From Epiperipatus broadwayi (Eukaryota; Onychophora; Udeonychophora; Euonychophora; Peripatidae): a DNA stretch of 64,000 nucleotides. Both the position numbers and the translations under genes were made by a program. The notes beneath the pieces were generated by a model. The model was not told where the DNA came from and ran no database searches. It worked only from the letters and a program-made list of their open reading frames with translations. Positions 28,456 through 40,699 of this stretch are shown here, piece after piece (position 1 is the stretch's first letter; each line of letters begins with the position of its first letter). The stretch lies in the NCBI GenBank assembly GCA_028023455.1, contig JAQFVV010012546.1, positions 1,974,081-2,038,080 of the forward strand. The letters are read 5' to 3'.

Positions 28456-29157
28456 ATTATAGTAGAAAACAAAAAAGGTGTTAAATCAGCTATTACGATT
28501 TGTGTCCCATATGTGAAAGGAACTACAGACAGTATTGGACATATATTAAAATGCTATAATATAGATACAGCATTTTCTACTCATCAAAAAATTAGCAATA
28601 TAATAACCAAGCCTAAGGATTCAAACCCTCTTGAATCTCATGGTGTTTATCAAATCTCTAGTAAAAATTGAAAAGCTTCTTACATAGGTATGAGTAATTG
28701 TCACATCAGTGTTAGGAGAGATGAGCATGCTAATGCAGTTAAACAACACTCATCATCATCAGCACTCTCACTCCATACTATAGATTCAGGTCATAAAATT
28801 GATTGCTCTAGTACCAGGATCATATCCAGATGTGATAATCTCTACAAGTGCAAAATTAGAGATGCCATTGAGATACTTAAAAGGCCAAATTGTATCAATA
28901 ATCGAGATGATACATGCAAACTTCCTCCTATTTGGAAAGATTTTTTTAAAAAAACATTTTTAAATTTAACATTTTTGCTATTGGTGGAACTTTAAAGTTT
29001 ATTCAAATCAGTGATTGTAGCGCATCTACAACCGTCTTTCTACCTTTTTATCTCCAAGTGGATGACTTGTGTGACCATGTTGAAACGTCATAATATCACT
29101 ATTTAAAATTTTTAACACAGATGAGCCCGCAAAATATGTCTTTTATATATACAACCC
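28456..29157 (+). pseudogene. Penelope-like element fragment, plus copy (GIY-YIG part)
   Basis: Inverted partner of 27736-28440, forming a ~1.4 kb palindrome with a short asymmetric centre near 28441-28455. The frame gives AITICVPYVKGTTDSIGHIL and GVYQIS, then a stop where the other copy has Cys (TGA at 28669-28671), then SYIGMSNCHISVRRDEHA and EILKRPNCINNRDDTCKLPP with IWKDFFKK. The YIG motif is intact in this copy, but the nonsense codon breaks the frame. The N-terminal reverse transcriptase is missing from both arms. Confidence 0.8.
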
Positions 29158-29182
29158 AAGAAGATCTTCATTTCAACATATT

Positions 29183-29187
<5 letters not shown>

Positions 29188-29223
<36 letters not shown>
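29188..29223 (+). repeat. (AT)n microsatellite
   Basis: About 18 AT units between the Penelope-like palindrome and the RTE relic. Confidence 0.9.
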
Positions 29224-29225
<2 letters not shown>

Positions 29226-29249
29226 TACACTATAAACACATAAATATTG

Positions 29250-31740
29250 CAAATATAAGTGAATAGAAATCATTATAATTAAAAGAATAGATGAACCACA
29301 TTGTGGAGTTTGATGATATATCAGACAGAGTAATCTGATTACTTATCTAACTAAATGGAAGTTATGAAATACAGATAGTTTATGTTTATGCATCAACAAC
29401 TTCTTATTGTGATGAAAAGGTAGATGATTTTTTATATGGATATATATAAAAGACATCTGATTAGACCAAACAAAATTTTAAAATTGTTATGGAAATGTTT
29501 AATGCTAGTATTGGTAAACAATTGGAAATGAAAATGATGTGGGTAAATTTGTTGATGCTTATAGAAATAATAAAGGATTCATATTTTGCAAGAAAAAATA
29601 TTTATATTATAAATATTTATTTGAGAAAAATACTAAATGTAAATGGAAGTATCCAAATGAAGGTACAGCAGAATTGGATATTTTAACTAAAGGAAAATAT
29701 ATATTTCAATATTGTAATGTTTTTAATAACTTCAACACAAGAACTATTCATCGATTAATAAAATGAAATATGTTAAAGAAAAACAAGAGGCATAAATTAT
29801 TAAGACAACCAATATTTATAATTGATATTCTTAATTATTAAAAATATTCCAATAAATTTAAATTACAACTTTAAAATGGTTTTAAAGTCCTAAGGGATTT
29901 TGAAAATGGTTCAGATTTGAATGAAGTTAATAGAAAGATAACTGATATGCTATTGAAAACTACAACAAAGATATCTGTTTTAAAAAACATCAATTGACCA
30001 GCAAAATTTCTATTGCGAACAGACAATTTATGAAAAGAATAAAAATATAAAAGTATATAAATATTCTCTATTAGGAAGATTTGAATATCTAGTATTTTTG
30101 TAAAATTGTGTAAAAAGAATTAATAACAATATAAAAAATATATAATTGAGAATTGCAAGGAAAGCTATAGAAAAGAATAAAAATATCAGAAGTGTAAAAC
30201 GACATCATGGTATTGTTTAGGAAACATTTCTTGAATAAAAAATATAGATGAAACTATTATTAAAAAAAGAAAAGATATCATAAAAAATATATAGCAATAA
30301 AGAATAATAAAAATTACTCATACAAAGACTACATCTGAATTGCATAGAATTTTAAATGAAGAATTAAGAAGTGCAATTAAGTCTGTGAAGAAATGAAAAG
30401 CTCAAGTTAATAATGGACCAATAGTAGTCATCTTAAAAGGAGCAGTTGGAGAAATAGAAAAACTAGTGGCAAAGTTATAATGAAATGTCTAAATGATAAA
30501 AATTTACCAGATACCAAGAATGCAGTAGTAATATTAAAATTTAAAAAGGATGGTATTGAAAATATTATATTTTGCAGATCTACCAGTTTTTTATCATATG
30601 TATACAAAGTTTTAACCTAGATAATTACAACTCATTTTGAACAAACTTTGAATTTTAGTCAACCAAGAAACCAAGATAGATGTAAAGATGTTTTTAGTAC
30701 AGTGGATCACATCTTATTGAGAGGTATTGAAAAATGTAATGAATATTAGTTGTCATGCTTTATATTTCTAGATTATTAATATCCATTTGATTCTATAAGA
30801 AATTTTCCAGTGATTAAAGAATTAGATTATTAATATATAGACCCATGATATTAATATATTGTTAAGAATGTTTACTAAAATGCAACAATTGTGGAAGGAA
30901 AATTAACATTGAGAAGGATCATCGGATCATCCTAAATATTTATAGCAGGTTTACAATAAGTATTTTTTGAATTATAACAGAAAGTCAAAGGAATAAAAGT
31001 GAATAGAGATTATTTAAGTCATCTAGATTTTAAAGATGATGTAATTGTTTTTGCAAATAATGTTTTACAGCTTCAAAATATGTTGCAAGAGTTATCAGAT
31101 GAAAGTAACAAAGTAGACTAAATGTTAATATTACAAAGACTAAAGTGATATTCAATGGATTTTCTCCAAAGAAAAAAAATTAGGATTGATAATGATGACT
31201 TAAAAAAGGTTAATGGCTACAAATAATGTGACCCTTAGATGGAAACATAATGGAGGATATTAATTATAGAATTAAACTTGATTGCAGTGCTCTTGGTAGA
31301 AATAAGTTAATATAAAATGCAAATATGTCATCGTGCTTGAAAGGAAGATTTTTAAAAATTCTGTTTTACCAATATTTAATTATGGATCTGAGGCTTGCAT
31401 ACTTAACAGAAGAGTCAAACCCACTCAACAAAGTATGAAAAGATGCATCTTAAGAGTCACAAGAAGAGATTGAAAACATTACACTGGTGGTGAGAGAACA
31501 AACAGGTGTTGCTGACATCATTGAAAGAATTAAAAGGTAGAAGTGGAGCAGAACTGGACATATAATTACAATAGATGGACAGCAGAAATCATAAACTGAA
31601 TTCAAAAATATTATTAAAAAATTCTGAAAAAATCACGTGAGATGATTGTATAATCAAGAGATAAGAGAAACTGGATTAAACTTGGATAGATATTTATCCA
31701 GCAGTGGGTCAATAATGGTTTAATATTATGATACATTATA
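29250..31740 (+). pseudogene. Degenerate RTE-type LINE (endonuclease plus RT)
   Basis: Segments in shifting plus-strand frames follow RTE-clade ORF2 order. IQIVYVYASTTSYCDEKVDD corresponds to the endonuclease VYAPT region. TKCKWKYPNEGTAELDI then FNNFNTRTIHRL corresponds to the SDHRLV end of the endonuclease. QPRNQDRCKDVFSTVDHILL and IEKCNEY correspond to RT motifs before the first Asp box. LDFKDDVIVFANN corresponds to the FADD box (here FKDD), and FNYGSEACIL with KRCILRVTRRD to the post-RT region. The 3' end near 31700-31735 (cagtgggtcaataatggttt) matches the end style of the copies at 43.8 and 60.8 kb. Many stops and frameshifts: inactive. Confidence 0.75.
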
Positions 31741-32044
31741 GGGGAATGTATGTACATGACTAAATCAGAATGACAATCTCATTAGATAAACATATAAAAG
31801 GTGTTTGTGGTTAATTTTTTGAACTTATGATTATGTCTTCTGTGCAAAATCTTATCAGAACATTTCCAATCTTATTTCACTCTTTCATCAATGTATATAA
31901 AAATATCTTTATTATATTTTAAGATGCTGAATATAAAATAAATTGGTATTTATATAATTATTAATAGAATTGCTTAGGAATTGTGCAACAATAGTGATAC
32001 TATTTCATTGGTGGCATGCCATTTCTATATTATTACATAAGATA
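31741..32044. other. No feature recognised
   Basis: Unique-looking sequence between the RTE relic and the hAT insertion. Confidence 0.4.
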
Positions 32045-32052
32045 TTCTACAT

Positions 32053-32592
32053 CAGTGGTCTTTAACCTTTTCACACCTGCAGACCTGTAAAAATAAGGAC
32101 AAGGTTTTGGGGCCCTGAAAAAAATAAGAAGGTTTCGCGGACCAGCAGAAGTCTATAGATACATTTTTTTTAAAGATGTAAACTGCTTAGCTTTAGATGA
32201 GCATAATTGTTATAACTGATCAAAACAACGTTAAATATAGAAGATGAAATTATATATATATATATGGAGTTTGTATAATAAAAAACTTTTTTTTTTAATT
32301 TTGAATTTTTTTAGAAAAGTAATAAAAAAATTTAATTCTACCCCCCCCCCCCCATAAACATCTGTGATAACTAAAAAAACAAATTAATTTATGTATGATT
32401 TATTAGATTTTGTTTTCGTTCTGTTTCTTTTTTTTTAATTGGGTAAAAATGAGATGAAAAAATAAATAAAAATTGTTTATATTAATTAAAAGTTTAAACT
32501 CTTATTATTTTGTTATTACAAACTTTCCTGCGGCCCGGCAGAAAACTTCTGCGGCCCGTGCCGGGCCGCGGACCAAGGGTTGAAGATCACTG
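32053..32592 (+). mobile_element. Non-autonomous hAT transposon, 540 bp, perfect 8 bp TSD
   Basis: Bounded by TTCTACAT at 32045-32052 and 32593-32600, an exact 8 bp duplication as produced by hAT transposases. Ends are CAGTGGTCTTTAACC and GGGTTGAAGATCACTG, imperfect inverted repeats of the hAT CAGTGGTTC...CAACC type. The terminal regions are GC-rich (gcggcccgtgccgggccgcg near the right end), standing out from AT-rich surroundings. No transposase frame. A 13-base C homopolymer lies at 32341-32353. Confidence 0.92.
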
Positions 32593-32774
32593 TTCTACAT
32601 TATTATAAATATGAGTTCACAAATGCAACTGCAATGTTTTTTTGTGTTGTTTGATATGTTTAATCTAAAAGTAAGTGTCTTTAAATTCCAAAAAATTCCT
32701 TTTTACCGATAGCGTTTTTAACTTACTTAACAATACATAAATTATAATATATATATATAAGCATATATATGTAA

Positions 32775-33565
32775 ATAAAGAGATTTGAATTTAGGATTTT
32801 TCAATCTATATTCATCATCCACTCCACCTCAGCAATAAACACACTTGACCATACATATATGTGAAAAAGACAGTTCATCACCAATATGTATTTCATTCAG
32901 AAACAGCACTCACCAATTGGTTCAGATCATAATCACCTACACATACACACAATCACCGCTCAACTTATGTTAAGGTAGCAATTACTTAAACTTTAATGGT
33001 CAGGCTTCAATATTCTCACCCTTTCAACTATTCAATCATTTATTTCATTGAAAAACCAATGATGAAATGCTCAAATTCCTTGGTTGGTTTGATATTGTAC
33101 TTATAACTATGTACAAATGTCAATCTAACCATTATATTATTGATTCATTATATATCCATATATTATCAGCAGATGGATCAACTGAACTTAAAGATGTAAC
33201 CTATTTCTAAATCAATATGTAATTAACCTATTCATTCTGTTTTCTAAATGATTCTTATATACGTAAATAGAGAAATTAGTCTATATTCATTATCCACTTC
33301 ATTTTGATTGATAATTCTAAATATATGTGTTTTATGGAGAACACACACTCATCAGTATGACCAGGTCATAATCTCCCATGGACAGTCTTCAATCTTCTAA
33401 TCCTCCCAACTATTCAACTGTCCATTTTATTGAAAAATCAATGATAGAATGCTCAAATTTCTTGGTGGATTTGATATTGTACTCATACCCATTTAGACAT
33501 TATGTCAATCTAACCTCTCATATTAATGAAGTATTATGCATGCATGTATTAAAATCCTAAATTCA
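32775..33565 (-). repeat. Hammerhead-repeat family, two minus-sense degenerate units
   Basis: Minus-sense units in tandem. Each shows the order seen at 54.9-55.6 kb in reverse: B-box-like end, hairpin, ribozyme region (32882-32935 and 33325-33366), then caatattctcaccctttcaact / caatcttctaatcctcccaact and attgaaaaatcaatgat. The ribozyme regions read TTGGTGA (first) and CTGATGA followed by a disrupted stem II and AAAA (second). Neither is core-intact. Confidence 0.7.
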
Positions 33566-33639
33566 AATCCCTCTATTTATTTATATAAGAATCATTCAAT
33601 ACATAGTATGAATAGGCTAATTACGTATTACCTTGGAAA

Positions 33640-34015
33640 TAAACATTTAGTCCAGCTCCTTCCTGTTAATACATGGGTTTGTAATGGTCCGATGATATGA
33701 GAGGTTAAATTGACATAATTTCTACATGGGTATGACTACAATATTAAATCCACCAAGGGCTTTGATCATGCCATCATAGAATTTCTAATGAAATGGATAG
33801 GTGAATAATTGGAAGAGTGAGAAGATTGAAGCCTGTCCATTAAAGTTTATGGAATTTCTATCTTAATATAAGAAACATACAGACTGGATGTATATGTTGG
33901 AGAATATAATCTGGCTTAACTGATGAGTGCTGCTTCTGCACAAAATACATATTTGGGGGATCATATATGTCTCAAGCAATATCACTATGCCATAAAATAT
34001 TAATGTAGATGATTA
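33640..34015 (+). repeat. Hammerhead-repeat family, plus-sense unit
   Basis: Plus-sense unit facing the two minus units, making an inverted cluster (atgggtatgactacaatatt, aaatggataggtgaataatt and gagaagattgaagcctgtcc). The ribozyme region at 33916-33950 has CTGATGA intact (33920-33926) and a stem II, but AAAA in place of GAAA (residue 12 at 33942). Confidence 0.75.
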
Positions 34016-35264
34016 TTGTCAAAATAGCATAAATGTTTTGTTTGTAATTGAGATGTATGTATTTTTCAATAAAATTTCTAAATGGCGAATTTGTACAAAG
34101 GGACTCACAGTACGATCTTTAAAATATTAACTGATCAATTAACATATAACTGAATGTTCAAATCAAAATCAAGTAAAACATTTTTTTTTTCACCATTTCA
34201 AGCAGTCTTAGAATTTATTTCAGCAATTAGATAATATCCAACAGGGTTAACTATCCAATTATTATTCAGTAAATGAATATTAAAAGAGTTAAAAATCTTT
34301 TCTTTCCTTTTTTTTATCATCAATCATTTATCTTTTGTTTTTATTATTATTTTCTTTAGACTTTTAGATTTTTAATAATCTATTTAACAATTATTTTAAT
34401 TATGTGGATGGATAGTCATGTAAAGTGGATAAGAAGCAAAGTAGATAGCTAGGTATATGAATAGATCATTGTTTAGATAAATGTATTTAAACAGGTAACC
34501 ATGGCATATGAGTAAATAGATAAACAAATAGATGGGTATTCAACATACAGGTTGTAGATAAATGGATAGAGTGATTGGAAATAAATTTTTGGATCATCAT
34601 TAAAATTTATAGAAGTACTTGTTATTATAAGTTTAAGACAACTGGTATATGTATAAAACTGTTATATTTCATCTTAACATTTATAGCTATAATAATATTA
34701 TTTAATTTATTATGTAAATGTAATGCACTGTTTTAAGTATTTTAATAATTGCAACATTTCAACAGTGATTGAAGTAATCATTCAAAATTTCTTCAGGGTA
34801 AAAGAAAAATGTCACAAGGAAAATATATCATTACATATCTTGATAAAAATTACAAATTTTAAATTATATCGAATATTTATCTAAAATATCTATCTATATG
34901 TTGGCGACAGTAACTGGTTAGCCTTATCCATTTACTTATTTTTTTTTATCAAATTGAATTTTTTTGCCACGTCTGGAATGTTAAAAAAAAACTGAACTAA
35001 GTCAAACTGGAAATATTTAAAAAATGCAGCTTTAACCACTTGTGTTATATATTTATACATATATTGTCATTAAAAATTAGTTTATAAATTAACAACTTGT
35101 TTATGCAAGTGCTATTTTGCCCGAGGCCTGATATTCATGTCAAGGTGAATAAAATTTGGAAGTATTTTCAAATTAGAAGCAAGATTAAATATTTTTAAAT
35201 GTCCATTCATTACTCAACAACGGACAATCATTTGATAAGATGTTGATAAATGTGTATTTAGTTA
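34016..35264. other. No feature recognised
   Basis: AT-rich. A diverged GATA/GGATA-rich stretch at about 34405-34580 looks like a decayed tetranucleotide repeat. Confidence 0.4.
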
Positions 35265-35274
35265 TTATTAGTTG

Positions 35275-35427
35275 TTGGTGATTATTTATCTTTTCAACAC
35301 GTGTGTGATCAGGTAGGTCAGCAATATGAGATGGCACTGAGAGTAATGGGTCGTGTAAAAGTCTGAGTTCGAATCCCGCATATATTACATATATAAATGC
35401 AGGTTTAAGCCTGTACAATGTATTAAT
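35275..35427 (+). mobile_element. Hammerhead-repeat short copy with 10 bp TSD
   Basis: A 153 bp copy of the proximal part of the unit (ttggtgattatttatctttt, hairpin region, atgagatggcactgagagta, gtctgagttcgaatcccgca) lies between two copies of ttattagttg (35265-35274 and 35428-35437). Its first base corresponds to the nucleotide immediately 3' of the predicted hammerhead cleavage site of the full unit. The B-box consensus GTTCGAATCC is perfect here (35370-35379), suggesting pol III transcription or tRNA ancestry. Confidence 0.75.
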
Positions 35428-35437
35428 TTATTAGTTG

Positions 35438-36589
35438 GATAGTAAAATAAAGATACAAAACATCAAACTACCCACCATCTGCCTGCAATTAGCATGCATG
35501 GCAAGTAATGCATTTTCCCCCATTGTTATTTTAAGTGCGTGTTTACGACATGATTTTCATATCGAATCCGTTTTACCGGTATCTTACATTTTTAATCTAA
35601 TTTCATAGTCTTTAATAAATTTGATTCTGATCAATGGCAGAGACTTTTAACCAGCAATATATATATATATATAGATGTTGGAATAGAAAAAATAATACTG
35701 AGCAAAGCAAAAAAATAAATACTGAGATGAAAAAAGATGCATTCTCTCCTTATATATTTAGAACTTGTTTACTTAACCTGATTGGAATCAATTCAATATT
35801 TTTATTATTATTTTGAATGATATATTGGCTCGAATGATATGTATGATTTTTAAAAAATCAAAAAAGGCTATATTCAAAGCGTTAAAAATGTAATTTTATA
35901 TAAATAATTAAAACATAATAGTGGATTTAGATTATTTAGATAATATAAAAGTCAGAGCTTTCTAAAAGCTTACTGTAATTTGGAATAAAATTATAAAGTT
36001 CGTTTAAAGTTTTTGTTATATATATATAATTCAAAGCTAATAATATCTATCAGCATAACAGTGATTATTTAATTAAGTCGAGAAAATGATTACTTTTATT
36101 GATATTTAAAAACAATCAAATAGCTTTGTTATTTGGGAATTCATAAAAAGGTTAAGACCACGGTCTGTGCAAAAATTGGAACGGGTCCATGAATGTTACA
36201 TTCTAGAGTCTGAAATTTTATCACTTCATTAGCGATGCAGAATATAATGCAATTTTTATTTTTACCTTATTACTGAGAGATTTATAAAAATAATTACTTT
36301 TTTACTTTAATGTAATAATTATAATATGCAAACAAAATCACAAAAAAAATTGAGTCTCGAAAATGTTCACAAAATAATCAAATGACTTCATCTGATAATT
36401 CCCTTTTTAACACGTATGGTCAGCTATAGCAAAGTAATTAGTTTGAGAAGGTCATTTGTTATATCAATTTCTCATAGTTTGTATTAAACCAGATGTTGTT
36501 GGAACAAAGTTATCACCAAAAACCAACCGTTTAGAAAGATAAAATATAATACAAAATCAAGAAATAATTATATATAGCAAAATTGTTAT
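35438..36589. other. No feature recognised
   Basis: AT-rich DNA without a supported gene. Confidence 0.4.
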
Positions 36590-37116
36590 TTATATTATAT
36601 TGTTTGAACCTATGCTAATATTGTTCTGCTTCGAATCCTGATTTGGCTTATCTTGCAACCCTATATTACAATAATCTCTTAATTCCCCTATCTTCTGATA
36701 CAAATCATTAATCTTAGAGGTCATATATTCCATAACATAAGCTTTCTGGTCTTTCTCTGCCTTCTTCAACATGACTCCTAATAACTGTTGATCAATTCTA
36801 AGTTCATCCTCTAAAGTAATAGACTCGTTCCTTTGAATAATTTCCTCTATAAGGCTATCCATCTGTCTCTCTAGGTCTTTTCTAATATTTTGATTGATTT
36901 GCATGCAATCATTAACAATGCTTCCCGTAACTTCTATAATTTCTTTCTCTAGAAGATTAAATTTGTTCTTGATGTTGATGGTTTTATCTACACAGCTAAA
37001 GGCAATTTGCTTATATTCCTTTCATTCCACATCAATGACTCCTAATTTTACATTGGTAGCTACTTTATATGATTCCACTTTGACTACCAACTCCTCTAAC
37101 CCTCTGTTAGTTTCTT
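36590..37116 (-). pseudogene. Gag/ORF1-like coiled-coil relic, distal part
   Basis: A minus-strand frame of 104 codons (36904-36590) is strongly hydrophilic and helical (for example NIRKDLERQMDSLIEEIIQ and AEKDQKAYVMEYMTSKINDL), with similar decayed sequence upstream to 37116. It is separated from the proximal part by a SINE insertion. Function unknown. It resembles coiled-coil parts of retroelement Gag/ORF1 proteins in composition only. Confidence 0.4.
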
Positions 37117-37217
37117 TTTTTTTCATGTGTCAAAGCATCGGCCAGGAAGCAAACCCGCAAACCCAGGACAATTGCTTGTAAGGAAGCTGTGCTGACCCCT
37201 TGGCCACCAATGCTTGA
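37117..37217 (-). mobile_element. tRNA-like SINE, copy 3, inside coiled-coil relic
   Basis: The minus strand begins GATCAAGCATTGGTGGCCAAG, has A-box-like TGGCCAAGGGG and B-box-like GGGTTTGCTTCC, and ends GATGCTTTGACACATG with an A-rich tail. Target duplication ctctgttagtttctt (37102-37116) and ctctattaatttctt (37218-37232), 13 of 15 identical. The two mismatches and the diverged boxes suggest an older copy than the one at 2078. Confidence 0.85.
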
Positions 37218-37232
37218 TCTCTATTAATTTCT

Positions 37233-37917
37233 TCAGAAGTTATAAGCACTTTTTTCTATTCTGATACAGCTTGGCACACCTAAGCCATGGACCTCATTTC
37301 TTAACAGCTCAATTTTTTCCTTATTCTATAGATTGCTTTACTTGATCTTTTAATGCCTGCAATCCTGACAACCTTCCTGTTTTACAACTTCCATAGATTT
37401 ACATACCTCTTCTATAATATCTTCCAATGATGTAAACCTATTCTTGCACTATATATTTGATTTCTCTATCTTATTTTCTAAAGCCATGATCATTTGTGTG
37501 TTATTTTCAACAGATTTATCTGACTTGCTCTTCTAAAGTTTTATTGTCCCCTCTTAGACTTTCCACAGATCTTTTGTTATCTTCTGCAGATTTATCTATT
37601 TTCTGTTCTAAAGATTTATTATTAGCTTTTAAATCTTCTTTTAAGCTTTTAATCATGCACATCACCATTTCCATCACTGATGGTCCTTCTTTCTTTATCT
37701 GAGCCTGAACGGTCTCCTGATCCTTTATAGTTTCAATGCATGTTACTGCACCATTGCCACTAACTCTAAAAGCATTTTCATCAACTTCCTCTCTCACAAC
37801 CACTAACCTAAATAAAACTTCACCATCCTCTTCTTCAACATAAAAATTGCCAACCTCAGGGATTGGGCAGCTTTCTTTCTCCATAATCCTCTCAGGAGTA
37901 TCATCAAATTTACTCAT
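37233..37917 (-). pseudogene. Gag/ORF1-like coiled-coil relic, proximal part
   Basis: The minus-strand frame starting ATG at 37917 runs 133 codons. It has an acidic N-terminal segment (VGNFYVEEEDGEVLFRLVVV), a Val/Thr-rich middle, then a predicted coiled coil from about residue 90 (SLKEDLKANNKSLEQKIDKS). It ends at a stop at 37516, and coding-like sequence continues in other frames towards the SINE. The design (small N-terminal domain plus long coiled coil) fits a retroelement ORF1/Gag-like protein, but I do not recognise the family, and a host pseudogene is not excluded. Confidence 0.4.
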
Positions 37918-38344
37918 TTTATCAAAATTTTCAATTTATTTTGTTTGAGCTCCCTGACCACTAAGAACCTGCACATCCATTCTCTTTTTGTGACACATCC
38001 ACTACTGACTGACTTACTTTTTATCACCTTGCTTTCTCATGCTTTCAAAAACATTTTCATATCCATTGTTTACTGAACCATCCAATAATAATTTATATAG
38101 TGCATGCATGTAATCATAATAGAGTTCATACTTCAAATTATATACTTATCTATTCCTTTAAAGATCTGATGGATGCTGACAGCTAACAGAATAACTAGCA
38201 GCTCACAATTCACAATTCTGAGACAAATAAAAGAATTCAGTCATTGCACTCCAAACACACAATGCACCATGAATACCTAGAAGACCATCCCAATTCAATC
38301 ACTTTAAGCTACAACAACCCTTGATAGAATAATGCAAACTCTAT

Positions 38345-38540
38345 TGCAATGCCATGCTTTTTTTACATCTAGAGAGCTGGAATATATAAAAGAATGCCTT
38401 GCTCCCTCTCTTGGAGTCTTAGAGGCAAATACCAAAACTATGCCCTGCTTCTTTCAAGTCTTAGGGGCTATAATATATAAGAAAAAAATATGCCTTGCTC
38501 ACTTTCTAGGAGACTTAAAGGCTGAGATAATGGCAGAGTT
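38345..38540 (+). repeat. Imperfect ~45 bp tandem units
   Basis: Phrases atgcc..tgc, tctagagagct / tcttagaggc / tcttaggggct / actta..aggct recur about every 45-50 bp over four units. The units are diverged. No coding meaning assigned to the frame at 38332-38559. Confidence 0.4.
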
Positions 38541-38894
38541 ACTGTTAACTGCTTCATGATAAATAAAAAATCATAAATTTGGTTGGAGCAGTGAATGAGA
38601 TTGATCAGTCATGGGTGGTATGAATACACACCATTCTCAAGGCAATGACAAAACTCCTCCATCCATCATCAAAAACTGCAATCTAGCCAACCAAACTCCC
38701 GACAATCAAATACCCCATCCAACATCCAAAATCATACATTTTCTATAACATGAACTCTCCAAATACACATGAAATTATTATTCTATAATTCATAACCAAT
38801 AATATCCCTGTCCCTATCTCAAAGTAATATATCTTATTAACAACAAAGTATTTAACAAAAAATGTTATTGCTAGTTTAAACACTAATTTAAGTT

Positions 38895-38897
<3 letters not shown>

Positions 38898-38980
<83 letters not shown>
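38898..38980 (+). repeat. (AT)n microsatellite
   Basis: About 41 AT units. Confidence 0.95.
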
Positions 38981-38983
<3 letters not shown>

Positions 38984-40690
38984 ATGTCTTAGAAATGACA
39001 AATTAAATTGTTTCATTGCTATATTCATTTATCAACATCAAGAAACAAAATAATAATAAAATCATCATATAAAAGTCTAAAATAAGAAGAGGCCAAAATA
39101 ATTCTATACAAAAAAAAATGTATACACACACAAAAATATTTTCTTTTTTTTTTGACTACACATCTCTCATCTTTATAAAGACTACTACTTCTCTCAGGTA
39201 GATAGTATATCTCGCCCTCAGTTGGGAAGCCATTGTAACTAAATTAATAAACATAGTGAAAGATGTTTATAACTAAATAGATTCTTCCAACCAGAAAAAT
39301 CCCCTTTTATTAATACAAAGTTAAATAGAGAGAAACAACTATTCATTCCACTCTTCTTCTAAAGCTTTGGGTACTTGGTCATGTAGGGTTTGAACTCAAT
39401 GCCTACATCTTCCCCCTCCTATAAAAGAAAATGTGATTATATTTTTTAATTTTATGCACATAATATTGCAGTTTAGTCACAGGCAAAATTGGAATGTGTA
39501 CAATATACAATCATTGATATATTTTATACTCCAGGATAACCAAAAACTGATTATATTTAGTGTCATAGCTGTCTTACTATCACTTATTATTAAGAATCAT
39601 AATAATTTTTATAATGGATGTTATTTTATGTTTTTCTGCATATATCTTTTCATTTCAGTTCTTTTAGTCTGATATACATAAGTGTATTTTATAATAAATA
39701 ACCCATTCACATCTCTAATATTTTTTGCTTTTTATTTTGAGAAAATCAAGGATTCAAAAATATGTTTGGAGATTAATTAATATTAAGTTTCATAAGAAAT
39801 CTGTTAATATATGAATAACTAAAATGTGATACATAAGTTGAAATTTCTAAGGCATTATAGAAAATATTAAGATCTTTGAAACATTTACTTAATTTTACTT
39901 TTAATAATAATATCAAAAAATTAATGGAACAATAATAGTAGTTAAAGCAGCATAATAACATATTGAAATATATGATTATTACACTGTTGCCTATCTTGTC
40001 TAGTATTAGTGTTGTTTTCTTTTTTGAGCAACAATTTAGATAAAGTAGGCTGGCTGTAAATATATATCAAAATAGAATAAATAATGGCCATAACAGATAT
40101 TTAATTTTCAAAAGATAAATTTCAGATTCAACCCAAGAAAAAAGTACTCAGCCTTGATTACCACTAATGAAAATTATATCCTAGTAAAGTTTGCATTTTA
40201 TATTCATATAAACAATGCACTTTTTGTCTTTATCTGAAAATAATTAGATATTCATTTTTAATTATAAATTAAATTTATCATCAAAAAGCATCAAATTATC
40301 ATAATCTATTATTATCTTATTCCTTCAATACTTATTTATATATCATATTTATTTAAGTGATGTTTAGCTAAATTGATTATTAAGTAGTTAGTACATTAAA
40401 AAATCAAATCTATTTCTGATGTAAAAATGTCATATATTGTCTAACGTAGGCTTGAAATCCAGGTTATTGACATGGAAGGCAGATATGCAAATATTTTGCT
40501 TCAAGGTCATTAATTATCTATTAAATATTATTTTGTCTTATAAAGTACTTTTCATAGTTCGCTGAAGGGATAGAATTCTATGGAACTTAACATTCATGGA
40601 TCATGTCCCAGTTCCAAACCATATGATTATATTAAATTTAAAAAAAATCATTTCCTATTTTGCATGAGTATAGTGGGAATATATTCAGCT
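38981..40690. other. No feature recognised
   Basis: AT-rich DNA. Frames at 39433-39672 and 39961-39773 are hydrophobic by composition only. Confidence 0.4.
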
Positions 40691-40699
40691 GTTAATATA

